The notes: a model not told the origin generated them from the sequence alone. DNA of 64,000 bases from Flavobacterium zhairuonense (GCF_004352915.1 NZ_SJSY01000072.1:365968-429967), one strand, 5' to 3'. Counted from the stretch's first letter, positions 29,741 to 38,504 are shown. Numbers and translations are program-made.

Positions 29741-30913
29741 ATGATTTATAGATTAATAATACTGATGTTTTTTTTCAGTGTAGGTGTTTTTTCTCAAGAA
29801 AAATATATCAAGCACAAAATTTCAAAAGGAGAAAACCTTTCTGTTATTGCTAAAAAATACGGAGTAAAAGTGAAAGAAATTACAGACGCTAACCCAGATG
29901 CGCCAAAAATTCTAAAACTAAATTCGATACTATTAATCCCTGATAAAAATAACAGCGCTTCAAAAGCAAAAACTAAGCCTAATGAGCTTGCTGTAAATAA
30001 TACTCCCCCAGATAATGCCTCGTCTGGTACACATGAAGTTGAGGCAAAAGAAACACTTTGGGGAATCTCGAAAAAATACAACGTTTCGGTCGATGATTTA
30101 AAAAAAGCAAATCCATCAATTGAAACTGATGGATTGAAAATTGGTCAACAAATTACGATTCCTTCTAGTAATGTTGTAATTGCTGATAAGCCTGCTGCAG
30201 TTGCTGCAAATTCATCAGATGTTGAGGTTGTAGTTGAGGTTCAGCCAAAAGAGACCAAATATGCAATAGCTAAAAAGTACGGAATTACGGTTGCGGAGCT
30301 TGAAAAACAAAACCCATTTATAAAAGGAAAATTACCAGTTGGCTATGTTTTGAAGCTAAAAATACCTAAAGAAAAAGCAGATGCTATTGCGAAGCTAGAC
30401 TCAGTTTCAACGCAAGCTGAAATGAAACCACTTCAAGAAGAAAATATTCAGATTGCTGATAAAACCAGTGTTAAAATGGATTCAACGATGGTGCATGTAA
30501 GTAACCATTCTGAATTAATTGATTTGTTGATTTTAAATGCGACACAAAATATAGGAACACGCTACCGTTCTGGCGGAACGACAAAAGCCGGTTTTGATTG
30601 TTCAGGTCTGATGTTTTGCACTTTTGGAAACTTCGATATTAAATTGCCAAGAAGTTCAATCGAGCAATCTCGAATTGGTACAAAAGTAGGTAACACCGAA
30701 GCGCAAAAAGGAGACTTGATTTTCTTTAAAACCAATGGGCGACGCCATATCAATCATGTTGGTATGGTCGTTGAAGTAAGCGATGGGGAAATAAAATTTG
30801 TTCACTCATCAACTCATGGCGGTGTAATGATTTCTTCTACAAAAGAACCATATTACGAAAGAGCTTTTTCGCAAGTAAATCGTGTTTTAGTAGAAGAGTC
30901 TAAGAAGCTATAA
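29741..30913 (+). CDS. Secreted peptidoglycan endopeptidase with three LysM domains (NlpC/P60)
   Basis: Encodes 390 residues. A signal peptide (1-18) is followed by three LysM modules: about 20-68 (HKISKGENLSVIAKKYGVKV), 96-142 (HEVEAKETLWGISKKYNVS) and 165-212 (VEVQPKETKYAIAKKYGIT). The C-terminal NlpC/P60 domain (about 262-385) has catalytic C287 in GFDCSGLMF and H339 in INHVGMV. It should bind peptidoglycan and cut stem-peptide bonds. Its last 14 bp overlap the 3' end of the convergent response-regulator gene. No clear promoter was identified in the 243-bp upstream gap. Confidence 0.9.
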   Translation: MIYRLIILMFFFSVGVFSQEKYIKHKISKGENLSVIAKKYGVKVKEITDANPDAPKILKLNSILLIPDKNNSASKAKTKPNELAVNNTPPDNASSGTHEVEAKETLWGISKKYNVSVDDLKKANPSIETDGLKIGQQITIPSSNVVIADKPAAVAANSSDVEVVVEVQPKETKYAIAKKYGITVAELEKQNPFIKGKLPVGYVLKLKIPKEKADAIAKLDSVSTQAEMKPLQEENIQIADKTSVKMDSTMVHVSNHSELIDLLILNATQNIGTRYRSGGTTKAGFDCSGLMFCTFGNFDIKLPRSSIEQSRIGTKVGNTEAQKGDLIFFKTNGRRHINHVGMVVEVSDGEIKFVHSSTHGGVMISSTKEPYYERAFSQVNRVLVEESKKL

Positions 30914-31304
30914 TGTTGATGTAAAAGTCATCTTTGAATTCTTCGATTGGAAAAGGTTTGGTTAACATTTTCGAGACATATTTATTTTCTGTTATTTCAT
31001 TAATTTCGTCTTGATCTAAGGTAGACGAAAGAACATAAATCAAGGTGTCGCACTTTAGTTTTGAATCCAGTTTGTCATATTCTTTTAAGAATTCGAATCC
31101 ATTCATAAAAGGCATTTGAATGTCAAGAATGATAATCAAAGGTTTGTCAGATTCTTTGCTGTTCGCTAACCATTGAAGTCCTTCTTGCCCATTGTTGGCA
31201 ATATGAATTTTATGTACAGAAAGTACTTTTTTCAGCAATTGTTTCATTACAAGCTGATCAATCAAATTATCTTCGATTAATAAAAATGTTGGACTAAATG
31301 GCAT
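30900..31304 (-). CDS. Single-domain response regulator (CheY-like receiver)
   Basis: Encodes 134 residues, a receiver domain only. The acidic pair is E11/D12, the phospho-acceptor D61 (LDIQMPFMNGFE) and the conserved lysine K116 (TKPF). There is no output domain, so it probably passes phosphate on or acts by protein contact. Its start overlaps the end of the upstream histidine-kinase gene by 11 bp, so they are translationally coupled partners. The 3' end overlaps the convergent LysM/NlpC gene. Confidence 0.9.
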   Translation of the reverse strand: MPFSPTFLLIEDNLIDQLVMKQLLKKVLSVHKIHIANNGQEGLQWLANSKESDKPLIIILDIQMPFMNGFEFLKEYDKLDSKLKCDTLIYVLSSTLDQDEINEITENKYVSKMLTKPFPIEEFKDDFYINIIAS

Positions 31305-32718
31305 AATGATTCGGTATTGTTACGGTGAATTTGCTTCCAATTGTAGTTTCTGAACATACAGATATGTTTCCTTTTATATTTTCAACGGCTTCTTTCACAA
31401 TATAAAGCCCGAGCCCTGAGCCTTTATTTTTGTTTGTTCCGAAATACATTTCGAAAATATTAGCCTTAAATTCTTCCTTGATTCCGATTCCATTGTCTGT
31501 TACTTCAATTTTGTTAAAGCCGTCAGTCAGTGAAGTTTTAATAGAAATAAACATTTGTTGTTTACTTGCATCGGCATATTTTATCGCATTAGAAAGTAAG
31601 TTCGAGATAATGATTTTCAATCTTAGGCTGTCGCTATGAATCTGATCAACCAATAATTCTTTTGTGAATATAATTCGGTCTGCGTTTTCAATATGCATCA
31701 GTTGCGAAATTGCTTCTTCAAATAATTCTTTCAAGCTTACAGGTTCCATTACTATTTGTGCGCGCTTGTTTTTTGAATAATCAATAATATCACTGATGAA
31801 TTGATCTTGTTTAGCTAAACTTTGCTCCATTAAATGGAGATATTCCTTGATCTGACTCATATTGTCTTCTAATTGAGTAACTTTTATCAAGCCTTTTAGA
31901 GAAGTGATCGGTGATCTTAAATCATGTGAAGCGCTATAGACAAAACAGTCCAGTTCGTGATTTGCCAGTAATAAATTTTCATTTTTCACCTCAATTTCTT
32001 TTTTTGATGTCAGCAAGCGTTTTACCATTATAGAATAGTAAAGACATATGCTACATATAATGATGAGGATGAAAACAATATTTGTAATAGTTAATAAATC
32101 TTTTATTTTTCGAGTTCCGGCTCCAAGGGTATTTGAAAAATTACGTTCATTCACTGTCAATCGATCACTAATCGAACTGATTCGTTCAAGGAATTTTCTT
32201 TGTTCGTCAACGGTTAGTGAATTGTGTTTGATTTTGGCGTCGATTTCTGTTCCAATCACAAATAACTCATAAATCAAATTATCTCCCTGTTCCCATTCAT
32301 GAATTGCTTTTGCTAAAAAGGGAACTTTTTTAAAATTGACAAATAACCAAACAATATCGTCTAAATCATCTTTATGATTTCTTCCTGCTAAAAAACCTTG
32401 TCTTGCAATTTGATTGTCGCCAGCTTTTAAAAGTGTTTTTCGGGCAATTCCGTCACCTTGAGGAACAGTCAATTCTTCCAGAAATAGCTTCCATTGATTT
32501 TGGTCTTTGGTATAGAGGTAGGTTATAAGGTGTCTGGAAGCATCTTTTTGGCTTTTTGAGTAATGTGATTCGCCATTAACATAAGCTCTATTGGCAGATA
32601 ATATTTTGATGGTGAAGAAATTTATGCAAATTAATAAGGCGCATGTAATAAAAACAATTAACAAAAGAACGAAGACGTTTGGGAAACGCATTTTTCTGAG
32701 AAACTGGATCTTTTGCAT
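31294..32718 (-). CDS. Membrane sensor histidine kinase
   Basis: Encodes 474 residues. A transmembrane helix at about 15-40, an extracytoplasmic domain (about 41-208) and a second helix (about 210-232) are followed by a short linker. The HisKA domain has H265 in SASHDLRSPITSL. The HATPase domain has NLLSNAIKYA and NGIGIKEE motifs and a GSGLGLYIVKEA G2 box. The sensory domain is helical, with a CHASE3-like look, and its ligand is unknown. It is coupled by an 11-bp overlap to the single-domain regulator. The 604-bp region upstream gives no clear promoter. Confidence 0.9.
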   Translation of the reverse strand: MQKIQFLRKMRFPNVFVLLLIVFITCALLICINFFTIKILSANRAYVNGESHYSKSQKDASRHLITYLYTKDQNQWKLFLEELTVPQGDGIARKTLLKAGDNQIARQGFLAGRNHKDDLDDIVWLFVNFKKVPFLAKAIHEWEQGDNLIYELFVIGTEIDAKIKHNSLTVDEQRKFLERISSISDRLTVNERNFSNTLGAGTRKIKDLLTITNIVFILIIICSICLYYSIMVKRLLTSKKEIEVKNENLLLANHELDCFVYSASHDLRSPITSLKGLIKVTQLEDNMSQIKEYLHLMEQSLAKQDQFISDIIDYSKNKRAQIVMEPVSLKELFEEAISQLMHIENADRIIFTKELLVDQIHSDSLRLKIIISNLLSNAIKYADASKQQMFISIKTSLTDGFNKIEVTDNGIGIKEEFKANIFEMYFGTNKNKGSGLGLYIVKEAVENIKGNISVCSETTIGSKFTVTIPNHYAI

Positions 32719-33322
32719 ATTTCTTGTTTTGTAGGTTAATAGTTTGGATTTGGGGGTCTAATAACTTGTAAAAGATGCTTTTTTTGTCTCACTAATTTTT
32801 TTTGGGTTTGCTCATGTTTTTAATGTGTTGGGTAAACAAATGTTAATAAAAAAGAAAGAAATTTAAAACTTTTATCCTCTCAACCAAATTTAATAAAAAT
32901 ATATTTTGCTTTGACAAATGTGATTTTATTTTTTCGGAAATTTAGTATTTTTGAATTTAATTTTTTGATTATCAAATAATTATGTATTTGTTAAAAATAT
33001 TTTTTAAAGCTTTTTGCTATCTTTGAACCAAGTTTTTAGTAATAATTTTTGGAATAATTTATTTTTTACACTAATGATTTTGTTTAACTAATTTAGGGTT
33101 TTATAAATTAAATTTTTTTAAGAATTAAATTTTGATTTTTTTAGAAGAATAAAAAATAAGTTTTGATAAAATGTAAGAAATTAATAGTGTTATTTTTCAG
33201 AATTCTGAGCTTTTAAAAAGAAAAAGCTGCAGATTTAGCCTGCAGCTTTTGTTTGAAAGTAGAGTTATCTCATGTAGTAAAATTTATATTTTTAATTGTT
33301 TTTCAGTGAACTCAGAAAAGTT
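32719..33322. other. 604-bp very AT-rich gene-free region
   Basis: No open reading frame of note on either strand. TAnnTTTG boxes occur on the + strand at 32946-32953 (TATTTTTG) and 33018-33025 (TATCTTTG), but without good -33 boxes. A bidirectional terminator-like hairpin closes the stretch at 33222-33250. A short + strand non-coding transcript from about 33030 to 33250 is possible but not supported beyond this. Confidence 0.4.
33222..33250. terminator. Terminator of the DUF4240 operon
   Basis: AAAAGCTGCAG (33222-33232) pairs with CTGCAGCTTTT (33240-33250). On the minus strand it is followed by a T-rich run and lies 73 bp after the DUF4240 stop. It could also work in the + direction. Confidence 0.85.
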
Positions 33323-33916
33323 TTATAGATACTTAGCAGATAATTTTGGGAACATTCGTTTTAAATCGTCATTATCTTCGTTCCACTCGTTTCCAGTTGT
33401 AATATGGTTTTCCTGAAACGGATATGGCATTTTTTGCCCAGTCAGCTCTTCAAAAATTATTCCTGGTAGATACCCAAATCCTTCCCATTCAAAATCCTCA
33501 ATTAAGTGAGTTTCAATTTCTGAAAGCGATTCTGGATCAGTGATTGTTTTATAATAAAAGCCTTGGCCTTGAGCGATTACCCATTCGCGAAAATCATTGA
33601 AATTATCGTCGCTGCATCCTCCGAGAATAATGTATATGGCGCCCCAAAGCTCCCAAGTATTGGCTTGGCCTCTAAAATTTCGAAAACTATTGCCAAATAA
33701 AATGAGTTCGTCTGCAGTTAGTTTTCTGAGCTCATTTGCTAATTCTTCTTGTTGTTCTTCAAAATTGCCTCCCGAGATATCTTTAGTTTTTTGAATTATT
33801 TTCCAAAATAAATCTTCGTCCATTAATTCGTCAGAAATCTTGAAATCTTTTTTTTTCGCAGATTGAATAGATATGTCTTTTTCTTTTTTACCAAAAAGTT
33901 TGTCAAATATTCCCAT
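33323..33916 (-). CDS. DUF4240 family protein
   Basis: Encodes 197 soluble residues. The region from about 30 to 160 matches the DUF4240 family pattern: MDEDLFWKIIQKTKD, FRNFRGQANTWELWGAIYIILGG, DFREWVIAQGQGFYY. Such proteins are common, often in polymorphic-toxin-immunity or housekeeping contexts, and no function is established. No signal peptide is seen. It lies 11 bp downstream of a small membrane-protein gene in the same direction, so the two form an operon ended by the hairpin at 33222-33250. Confidence 0.75.
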   Translation of the reverse strand: MGIFDKLFGKKEKDISIQSAKKKDFKISDELMDEDLFWKIIQKTKDISGGNFEEQQEELANELRKLTADELILFGNSFRNFRGQANTWELWGAIYIILGGCSDDNFNDFREWVIAQGQGFYYKTITDPESLSEIETHLIEDFEWEGFGYLPGIIFEELTGQKMPYPFQENHITTGNEWNEDNDDLKRMFPKLSAKYL

Positions 33917-33927
33917 AAATGTTTGGT

Positions 33928-34458
33928 TTATTTTGGTAGATATTGGCTGTTGTCTTCATTCTTAAATTTTGATGTTGAGATTTCTTCCTTAACAAAATTT
34001 AATTTTGGTTCAGCATTAGCAGAATTGTTTTCAAAGGCTGAACCAGCCGCGGTTGAATTTTTAATTTTCATAAGAGTAATTATGAAAAATGCCAAAGCTC
34101 CAATACCAATCAAAACAAGAAAAATGTTGATGTACAAATCAGTTCCAGTTCTGTTTAAGTTTTGAGCTAGAATAATTAAGCCAAAAGCGGTAAATATAAT
34201 GCCCCAATATTCCATTTTGACCCAAAATAAACTGTGATTACTTTTGTTATTTATTTTATTTCCAGTTTCCTTGTCAATAAAAACCCGTAATGTTCTGTTC
34301 CATTTTATTCCCAATATAAAACTAAAAATTCCAGTTATATATAGTGGGACGATAAATGATAAATCAACGTATGTTTCTGGAAAAATTGAAACGCTGATTA
34401 AAAGAGCAACAAATAAAATTAATAGAGAGAAAATTCCTCTGCCTGACCAAACTATCAT
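33928..34458 (-). CDS. Small multi-helix membrane protein, unrecognised
   Basis: Encodes 176 residues that I do not recognise. Four hydrophobic helices are visible at about 8-26, 32-51, 84-103 and 111-132, followed by a polar C-terminal tail rich in Asn and Lys (135-176). It is the first gene of a two-gene unit with the DUF4240 gene 11 bp downstream. No catalytic motif is seen. Confidence 0.65.
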   Translation of the reverse strand: MIVWSGRGIFSLLILFVALLISVSIFPETYVDLSFIVPLYITGIFSFILGIKWNRTLRVFIDKETGNKINNKSNHSLFWVKMEYWGIIFTAFGLIILAQNLNRTGTDLYINIFLVLIGIGALAFFIITLMKIKNSTAAGSAFENNSANAEPKLNFVKEEISTSKFKNEDNSQYLPK

Positions 34459-34531
34459 TGTTTTAAGTTTTTTAATTAAAAGCCTATATTTTTTTAAGTC
34501 CTTTTGACTTATCCGGACTAAATTTTCTGCA

Positions 34532-34870
34532 TTAAGAATTCACATTAATCAATCCTCTGAAAAACTGAATACCGCCAAATAAGATTGCGCCCCAAAATAT
34601 AAATCCAATATTAGCAAGCGTCAAAATGGTGCCTCCACAAAACCATAATGCGCCATAAACCATATCTTTTCTGGCTTTTTCATATTTTGCTTCTTGAATT
34701 TCTATTTCTAGGTTTTCAACAATCAATGCGGCAACTTCGGTGCTTACTCCTTGTTCTGCAAGTTTAGCTTTGGTTTCATAAGCTGATTTGTTTTCATTGA
34801 TGAGCAGGTTTGCTGCATAATTGTAATGATGTGTTGATGCATCAAATGGGTCATTTTGGGTCGTTTCCAT
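34532..34870 (-). CDS. Small two-helix membrane protein, unrecognised
   Basis: Encodes 112 residues. A soluble N-terminal half (about 1-68) looks helical and contains a repeat-like stretch ending in EIQEAKYEKARKDM. Two hydrophobic helices follow at about 72-88 and 90-106. I do not recognise the family. It has a promoter whose -7 box is preceded at exactly 21 nt by a 17-bp palindromic site shared with two other small genes (35618 and 36204), so it is probably part of a small regulon. Confidence 0.65.
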   Translation of the reverse strand: METTQNDPFDASTHHYNYAANLLINENKSAYETKAKLAEQGVSTEVAALIVENLEIEIQEAKYEKARKDMVYGALWFCGGTILTLANIGFIFWGAILFGGIQFFRGLINVNS

Positions 34871-34972
34871 GGGTTAGTTTTGGGTTAGTTATGAATAAAA
34901 AAGAAATACTTTTTACGGCTATCATATTATCTGACAATATTCTTTTTAGAATCAGAATTTTATATGCCAAGT

Positions 34973-35018
34973 CAAATATAAATAGTTGAAAAATTATATG
35001 CTTACGGGAAGACGTAAA
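34973..35018 (-). promoter_or_regulatory. Promoter with shared 17-bp activator site, copy 1
   Basis: The minus-strand -7 box is TATATTTG (plus CAAATATA 34973-34980). The -33 position is occupied instead by a palindromic site, plus-strand TTACGGGAAGACGTAAA (35002-35018), separated by 21 nt. It drives the gene starting at 34870. Two further copies show the same geometry. Confidence 0.7.
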
Positions 35019-35039
35019 TGAGAAAGATTTTTCCAAAAA

Positions 35040-35068
35040 AAAAGTGGCTAATTTTTATTGCCACTTTT
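35040..35068 (-). terminator. Terminator of the lipoprotein gene
   Basis: AAAGTGGC (35041-35048) pairs with GCCACTTT (35060-35067). Read on the minus strand it is followed by a T-run, about 25 bp past the stop of the 35094 gene. Confidence 0.85.
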
Positions 35069-35093
35069 ATATTAAAGACCATTGGGACCTAAT

Positions 35094-35618
35094 CTATATT
35101 TTTATTGTTGATGATCTTTTCAATTCTAAATTTTCCATATAAGCTTTTAGTGCTTTTCCAAAATAAGCACTTTCATATCCTGATTTATATTGTTTGTTTG
35201 TAAATCTGTCTCTTACATAAAATTGCTTGAATATTATTGTACTGCTTGAGGGTGGTGTATGAAATTGAGAATTGCCTGAGTAATATACAGTTCGTGAAGT
35301 TCCTTCATCGTAATCAAAAACATAACGATAGATAGTTTTGTCTTTATATTTTTCGGATTCAATTTTGTCATAAGTAATAAATTCATATTTCCCTAAATAT
35401 CGTTTTGCTGCACTTTTTACGTATTTATCGTAGCTCGAACGCTTTTTGAGAACAATTAGAAGAACTTGATTGTCAAATTTTCCAAATTCTGGTGGAATAG
35501 CATCTTCTTTTTCAGTAAAATGATTTTTTGCATGTCCTTTTGCAATAGCGCCACATGAATTTAAAGAGAGTGTAAAAGCTAGCAGAAGAATTAAAATTAA
35601 AGATTGGTTTAGTTTCAT
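35094..35618 (-). CDS. Putative lipoprotein, unrecognised
   Basis: Encodes 174 residues with a lipoprotein signal peptide ending in the lipobox LNSC (Cys at residue 22). The mature part is polar and mixed alpha/beta in composition (DNQVLLIVLKKRSSYDKYV, YRYVFDYDEG), with no known catalytic motif. It should sit in a membrane facing the periplasm. Expression appears to depend on the promoter with the shared 17-bp site at 35750-35766. Function is unknown. Confidence 0.7.
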   Translation of the reverse strand: MKLNQSLILILLLAFTLSLNSCGAIAKGHAKNHFTEKEDAIPPEFGKFDNQVLLIVLKKRSSYDKYVKSAAKRYLGKYEFITYDKIESEKYKDKTIYRYVFDYDEGTSRTVYYSGNSQFHTPPSSSTIIFKQFYVRDRFTNKQYKSGYESAYFGKALKAYMENLELKRSSTIKI

Positions 35619-35720
35619 TGGAGTAGGTTTGGTTAAAAGCTCTATTAAAGTTGTATGGTAAAAAAAAACTATATTAGATTCAATTATTGTTTAACTAAGT
35701 TGAATCATTGCTATAGTTTT

Positions 35721-35766
35721 CAAATTTAAATAGTTGGATTGGTAAATAATTGCGGAAAACCGTAAA
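35721..35766 (-). promoter_or_regulatory. Promoter with shared 17-bp activator site, copy 2
   Basis: The minus-strand -7 box is TAAATTTG (plus CAAATTTA 35721-35728). The palindromic site TTGCGGAAAACCGTAAA (plus, 35750-35766) begins 21 nt upstream of the box, in place of a -33 element. It drives the lipoprotein gene. Confidence 0.7.
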
Positions 35767-35778
35767 TGTTAGATAAAT

Positions 35779-35804
35779 AAAACTGCAAGTTAATTTGCAG
35801 TTTT
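35779..35804 (-). terminator. Terminator of the 35806-36204 gene
   Basis: AAAACTGCAA (35779-35788) pairs with TTGCAGTTTT (35795-35804), directly after the stop codon of the minus-strand gene. Confidence 0.85.
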
Positions 35805-35805
35805 A

Positions 35806-36204
35806 TTAATAAAGCTCGTGCCAGAAATGTTTACAGCCATCCTTGCATTCTGTATTTCTTCTTTCGGTATCGGTTGTTTTAAAAATCCATAACAAAGCGG
35901 TTATAGTTTTTTTATTTTCTTCCGCAGGAAGCATCGCTAATTTTTGAAATGCAATTTTGGTAGGGAATGTTTTTAAAAGCACTATTGGCGTATAAGTTGG
36001 TTTTAATGGAATGCTTTTTAATGCCTCTTGGTAAGATGGCGAATTATAGTTGACTTTATCCGGAATCGAATTGATGATATAATTATGCAACGTTGTAAAA
36101 AGCTCTTTAAAATTATAATCATTTCCTAATAAAAGCTCTAAGCCAGTATTAAAATCGATATGATCTTGAGCAGTTTTATTGATTATTTTTTCTATCTTTT
36201 TCAA
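35806..36204 (-). CDS. Small cytosolic protein, possibly DUF5958
   Basis: Encodes 132 residues, predicted soluble and mostly helical, with no signal peptide. It ends in a Cys/His-rich tail (CKDGCKHFWHELY) that could bind a metal. The family assignment to DUF5958 is from memory and tentative. The promoter contains the third copy of the 17-bp site found upstream of the 34870 and 35618 genes. Confidence 0.6.
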   Translation of the reverse strand: MKKIEKIINKTAQDHIDFNTGLELLLGNDYNFKELFTTLHNYIINSIPDKVNYNSPSYQEALKSIPLKPTYTPIVLLKTFPTKIAFQKLAMLPAEENKKTITALLWIFKTTDTERRNTECKDGCKHFWHELY

Positions 36205-36236
36205 AATGGTTTAGTTTCTTTTTTGGAATAGTATTC

Positions 36237-36282
36237 CAAAATTAAGCACTCGAACTTATATAAAGTTACGGAAAGACGTAAA
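36237..36282 (-). promoter_or_regulatory. Promoter with shared 17-bp activator site, copy 3
   Basis: The minus-strand -7 box is TAATTTTG (plus CAAAATTA 36237-36244). The palindromic site TTACGGAAAGACGTAAA (plus, 36266-36282) starts 21 nt upstream, as in the other two copies. It drives the 36204 gene. Confidence 0.7.
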
Positions 36283-36415
36283 GCAAAGACTTTTTGTAAA
36301 ATCGAAGTTTTCTGAGAAAGTCAGCTTTCGTTTTTAAAGAATAATCAGAATTTGGAATTTGAAGATTAGGATTTCAGAAAAAAGTATATCTTTAACCAAC
36401 CCAAAACCAAAAAAA

Positions 36416-37834
36416 ATGCAAGAACACGACCAAGAAAATGAACATTTTAAAAGAGAATTAGGATTATTAGACGGAACCATGCTTGTAGTAGGTTCTATGA
36501 TTGGATCCGGAATATTTATAGTAAGTGCTGATATCGCAAGGCGAGTAGGATCTGCCGGATGGCTTACCTTGATTTGGCTGATCTCGGGATTAATTACGAT
36601 TATTGCCGCAGTGAGTTACGGAGAATTAAGTTCGATGTTTCCAAAAGCTGGAGGCCAATATGTTTATCTAAAAGAAGCTTACAACAAACTTATAGCATTT
36701 CTTTATGGATGGAGTTTTTTTGCTGTAATTCAGACCGGTACAATTGCTGCAGTGGGAGTCGCTTTTGCGAAGTTTGCAGCATACTTATATGAACCTTTTA
36801 GCGATGAAAACATTCTTTATGAAGCTGGGTTTTTTAAACTCAATGCAGCGCAACTGGTTTCTATTTTCACAATTATTTTATTGACTTATATTAACAGTCG
36901 CGGTGTTAAAAACGGAAAAATTCTGCAGACAGTTTTAACAATAATTAAAATTTTATCATTGCTAGGGTTGATAGTTTTTGGATTAACGCTCGCTGCAAAA
37001 GCTTCAGTTTGGGATGCCAACTGGGCAGATGCTTGGACAACACGCACCTATACTGCTGGAGACGGTTCGTGGCTTCCAATTAGTGGAACGGCTTTGATTA
37101 CGGGGATTTCTGCTGCAATGGTAGGTTCTCTATTTTCTAGCGATGCTTGGAATGGTGTAACTTTTATTGCCGGCGAAATTAAAAATCCGCAACGTAATGT
37201 AGGTTTAAGCCTGTTTCTTGGAACTTTTATTGTTACGCTTATTTATGTTTTAACGAATATTATGTACTTGGCGGTAGTTCCGTTAGATGAAATTGCTACG
37301 GCAAAATCAGATAGAGTTGCAGTTGTTGCTGCACAATATATTTTTGGAAATGTTGGAACATTGATTATCGCAATTATGATCATGATTTCGACTTTTGCCT
37401 GCAACAACGGATTAATTATGGCGGGTGCAAGAGTATATTATACAATGGCAAATGATGGTTTGTTCTTTAAAAAAGCAGCCGTTTTAAATGAATCAAGTGT
37501 TCCTGCTTGGGCACTTTGGGCACAGTGTATTTGGGCTTCTGCTCTGTGTTTGACTGGGAAGTATGGCGATTTATTAGATTTCGTAATCATCATTGTTTTG
37601 ATTTTCTATATTTTGACAATCTACGGAATTTTTATTTTGAGAAGAAAAATGCCAAATGCCGAAAGGCCATATAAAGCATTTGGATATCCATTCTTGCCAA
37701 TGGTATATATTATTGCGGCAACAGCAATTAGCGTTTCGTTGTTGATTACAAAATTCTCTACTTGTGGCTGGGGTGTGCTAATTATGCTAACCGGAATTCC
37801 TGTTTACTATTTGACAAAACCTAAAGAAGAATAA
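36416..37834 (+). CDS. APC-family amino acid permease
   Basis: Encodes 472 residues from the ATG at 36416; the frame is open back to a TTG at 36359, but the added 19 residues look non-native. Twelve hydrophobic helices are visible. The first contains the APC substrate-binding signature GSMIGSGIF (26-34). It probably imports amino acids by proton or sodium coupling, or exchanges them; substrate is not determinable. It is monocistronic and ends at a bidirectional terminator shared with the convergent small membrane-protein gene. A clean promoter was not found. Confidence 0.85.
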   Translation: MQEHDQENEHFKRELGLLDGTMLVVGSMIGSGIFIVSADIARRVGSAGWLTLIWLISGLITIIAAVSYGELSSMFPKAGGQYVYLKEAYNKLIAFLYGWSFFAVIQTGTIAAVGVAFAKFAAYLYEPFSDENILYEAGFFKLNAAQLVSIFTIILLTYINSRGVKNGKILQTVLTIIKILSLLGLIVFGLTLAAKASVWDANWADAWTTRTYTAGDGSWLPISGTALITGISAAMVGSLFSSDAWNGVTFIAGEIKNPQRNVGLSLFLGTFIVTLIYVLTNIMYLAVVPLDEIATAKSDRVAVVAAQYIFGNVGTLIIAIMIMISTFACNNGLIMAGARVYYTMANDGLFFKKAAVLNESSVPAWALWAQCIWASALCLTGKYGDLLDFVIIIVLIFYILTIYGIFILRRKMPNAERPYKAFGYPFLPMVYIIAATAISVSLLITKFSTCGWGVLIMLTGIPVYYLTKPKEE

Positions 37835-37840
37835 AATTTT

Positions 37841-37875
37841 AGTTTAAAGTTTCAGGTTTGAGGTTTCAAGTTTAA
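37841..37875. repeat. Heptamer tandem array
   Basis: Five consecutive 7-nt units at exact period: AGTTTAA, AGTTTCA, GGTTTGA, GGTTTCA, AGTTTAA. It lies between the permease stop and its terminator. It resembles the short tandem heptamer arrays (STRR-type) known from cyanobacteria and seen in Bacteroidota. Confidence 0.8.
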
Positions 37876-37890
37876 AACTTTGAGTATATA

Positions 37891-37924
37891 AAAAAAGCGT
37901 CTTGTATACAAGGCGCTTTTTTTG
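37891..37924. terminator. Bidirectional terminator
   Basis: AAAAAAGCG (37891-37899) and CGCTTTTTT (37914-37922) flank the palindrome CTTGTATACAAG (37901-37912), with one G-T pair between. It lies between convergent genes. Confidence 0.88.
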
Positions 37925-37927
37925 TTT

Positions 37928-38338
37928 CTAATTGTTGGTATCCGATAAATCGTTGTCAATTCTTTCTGCGGTTGGTCTTAAAAAAATCAGATAAATTAAA
38001 ATCAGTATTCCAAATAATATAAAATCTGGTTTTAAAATTAAGATCAGAAATGCTGCACCTTCAAGAACACCCCAGCGCATGATTGACGCGGTTTGATAAA
38101 TTGGAAACTTTTCCTCGAGTTTTAATTTGGGATTGATTTGTTTCAATTGGGATTTGAATAAAAAAGTACTCAAAACAAATGCTACAACTGGAATTGCAAC
38201 ATAAATTATCGATGATGAGTCGATAGTGGGAATTCGCAATTTTTCAATCGAAAGGTCACCTAAGATATAATAGAATACAATCGTACCAGCGCAAATGCCG
38301 AGATGAATGATTTGTAAGGTTTTAATTTTTTCAGACAT
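37928..38338 (-). CDS. Small four-helix membrane protein, unrecognised
   Basis: Encodes 136 residues from the ATG at 38338 (MSEKIKTLQ...). An upstream in-frame ATG at 38374 would add 12 residues and is judged less likely. Helices are visible at about 8-28, 42-62, 80-98 and 102-122. It resembles uncharacterised Bacteroidota membrane proteins and no domain was recognised. It converges on the permease and shares its terminator. Confidence 0.65.
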   Translation of the reverse strand: MSEKIKTLQIIHLGICAGTIVFYYILGDLSIEKLRIPTIDSSSIIYVAIPVVAFVLSTFLFKSQLKQINPKLKLEEKFPIYQTASIMRWGVLEGAAFLILILKPDFILFGILILIYLIFLRPTAERIDNDLSDTNN

Positions 38339-38504
38339 GATTTGGTTAATTAGGGGGTGGTTTGTAATATGCAAGTTAAAAATTAATTCTCTGAAAATTC
38401 TTATTTTTAGAGTTAAGAATCTTAATTGATTGTTTTTTTGTTGAGAATAAAAAGTAAACGAAGAAAATTACAACGAAAAATTCTGAAGAGAAGATATGGA
38501 ACAA

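Noticed and set aside
36359..36415. TTG start adding 19 residues to the permease
   Set aside because: The extra sequence is not hydrophobic or conserved-looking, and an ATG with a good N-terminus follows.
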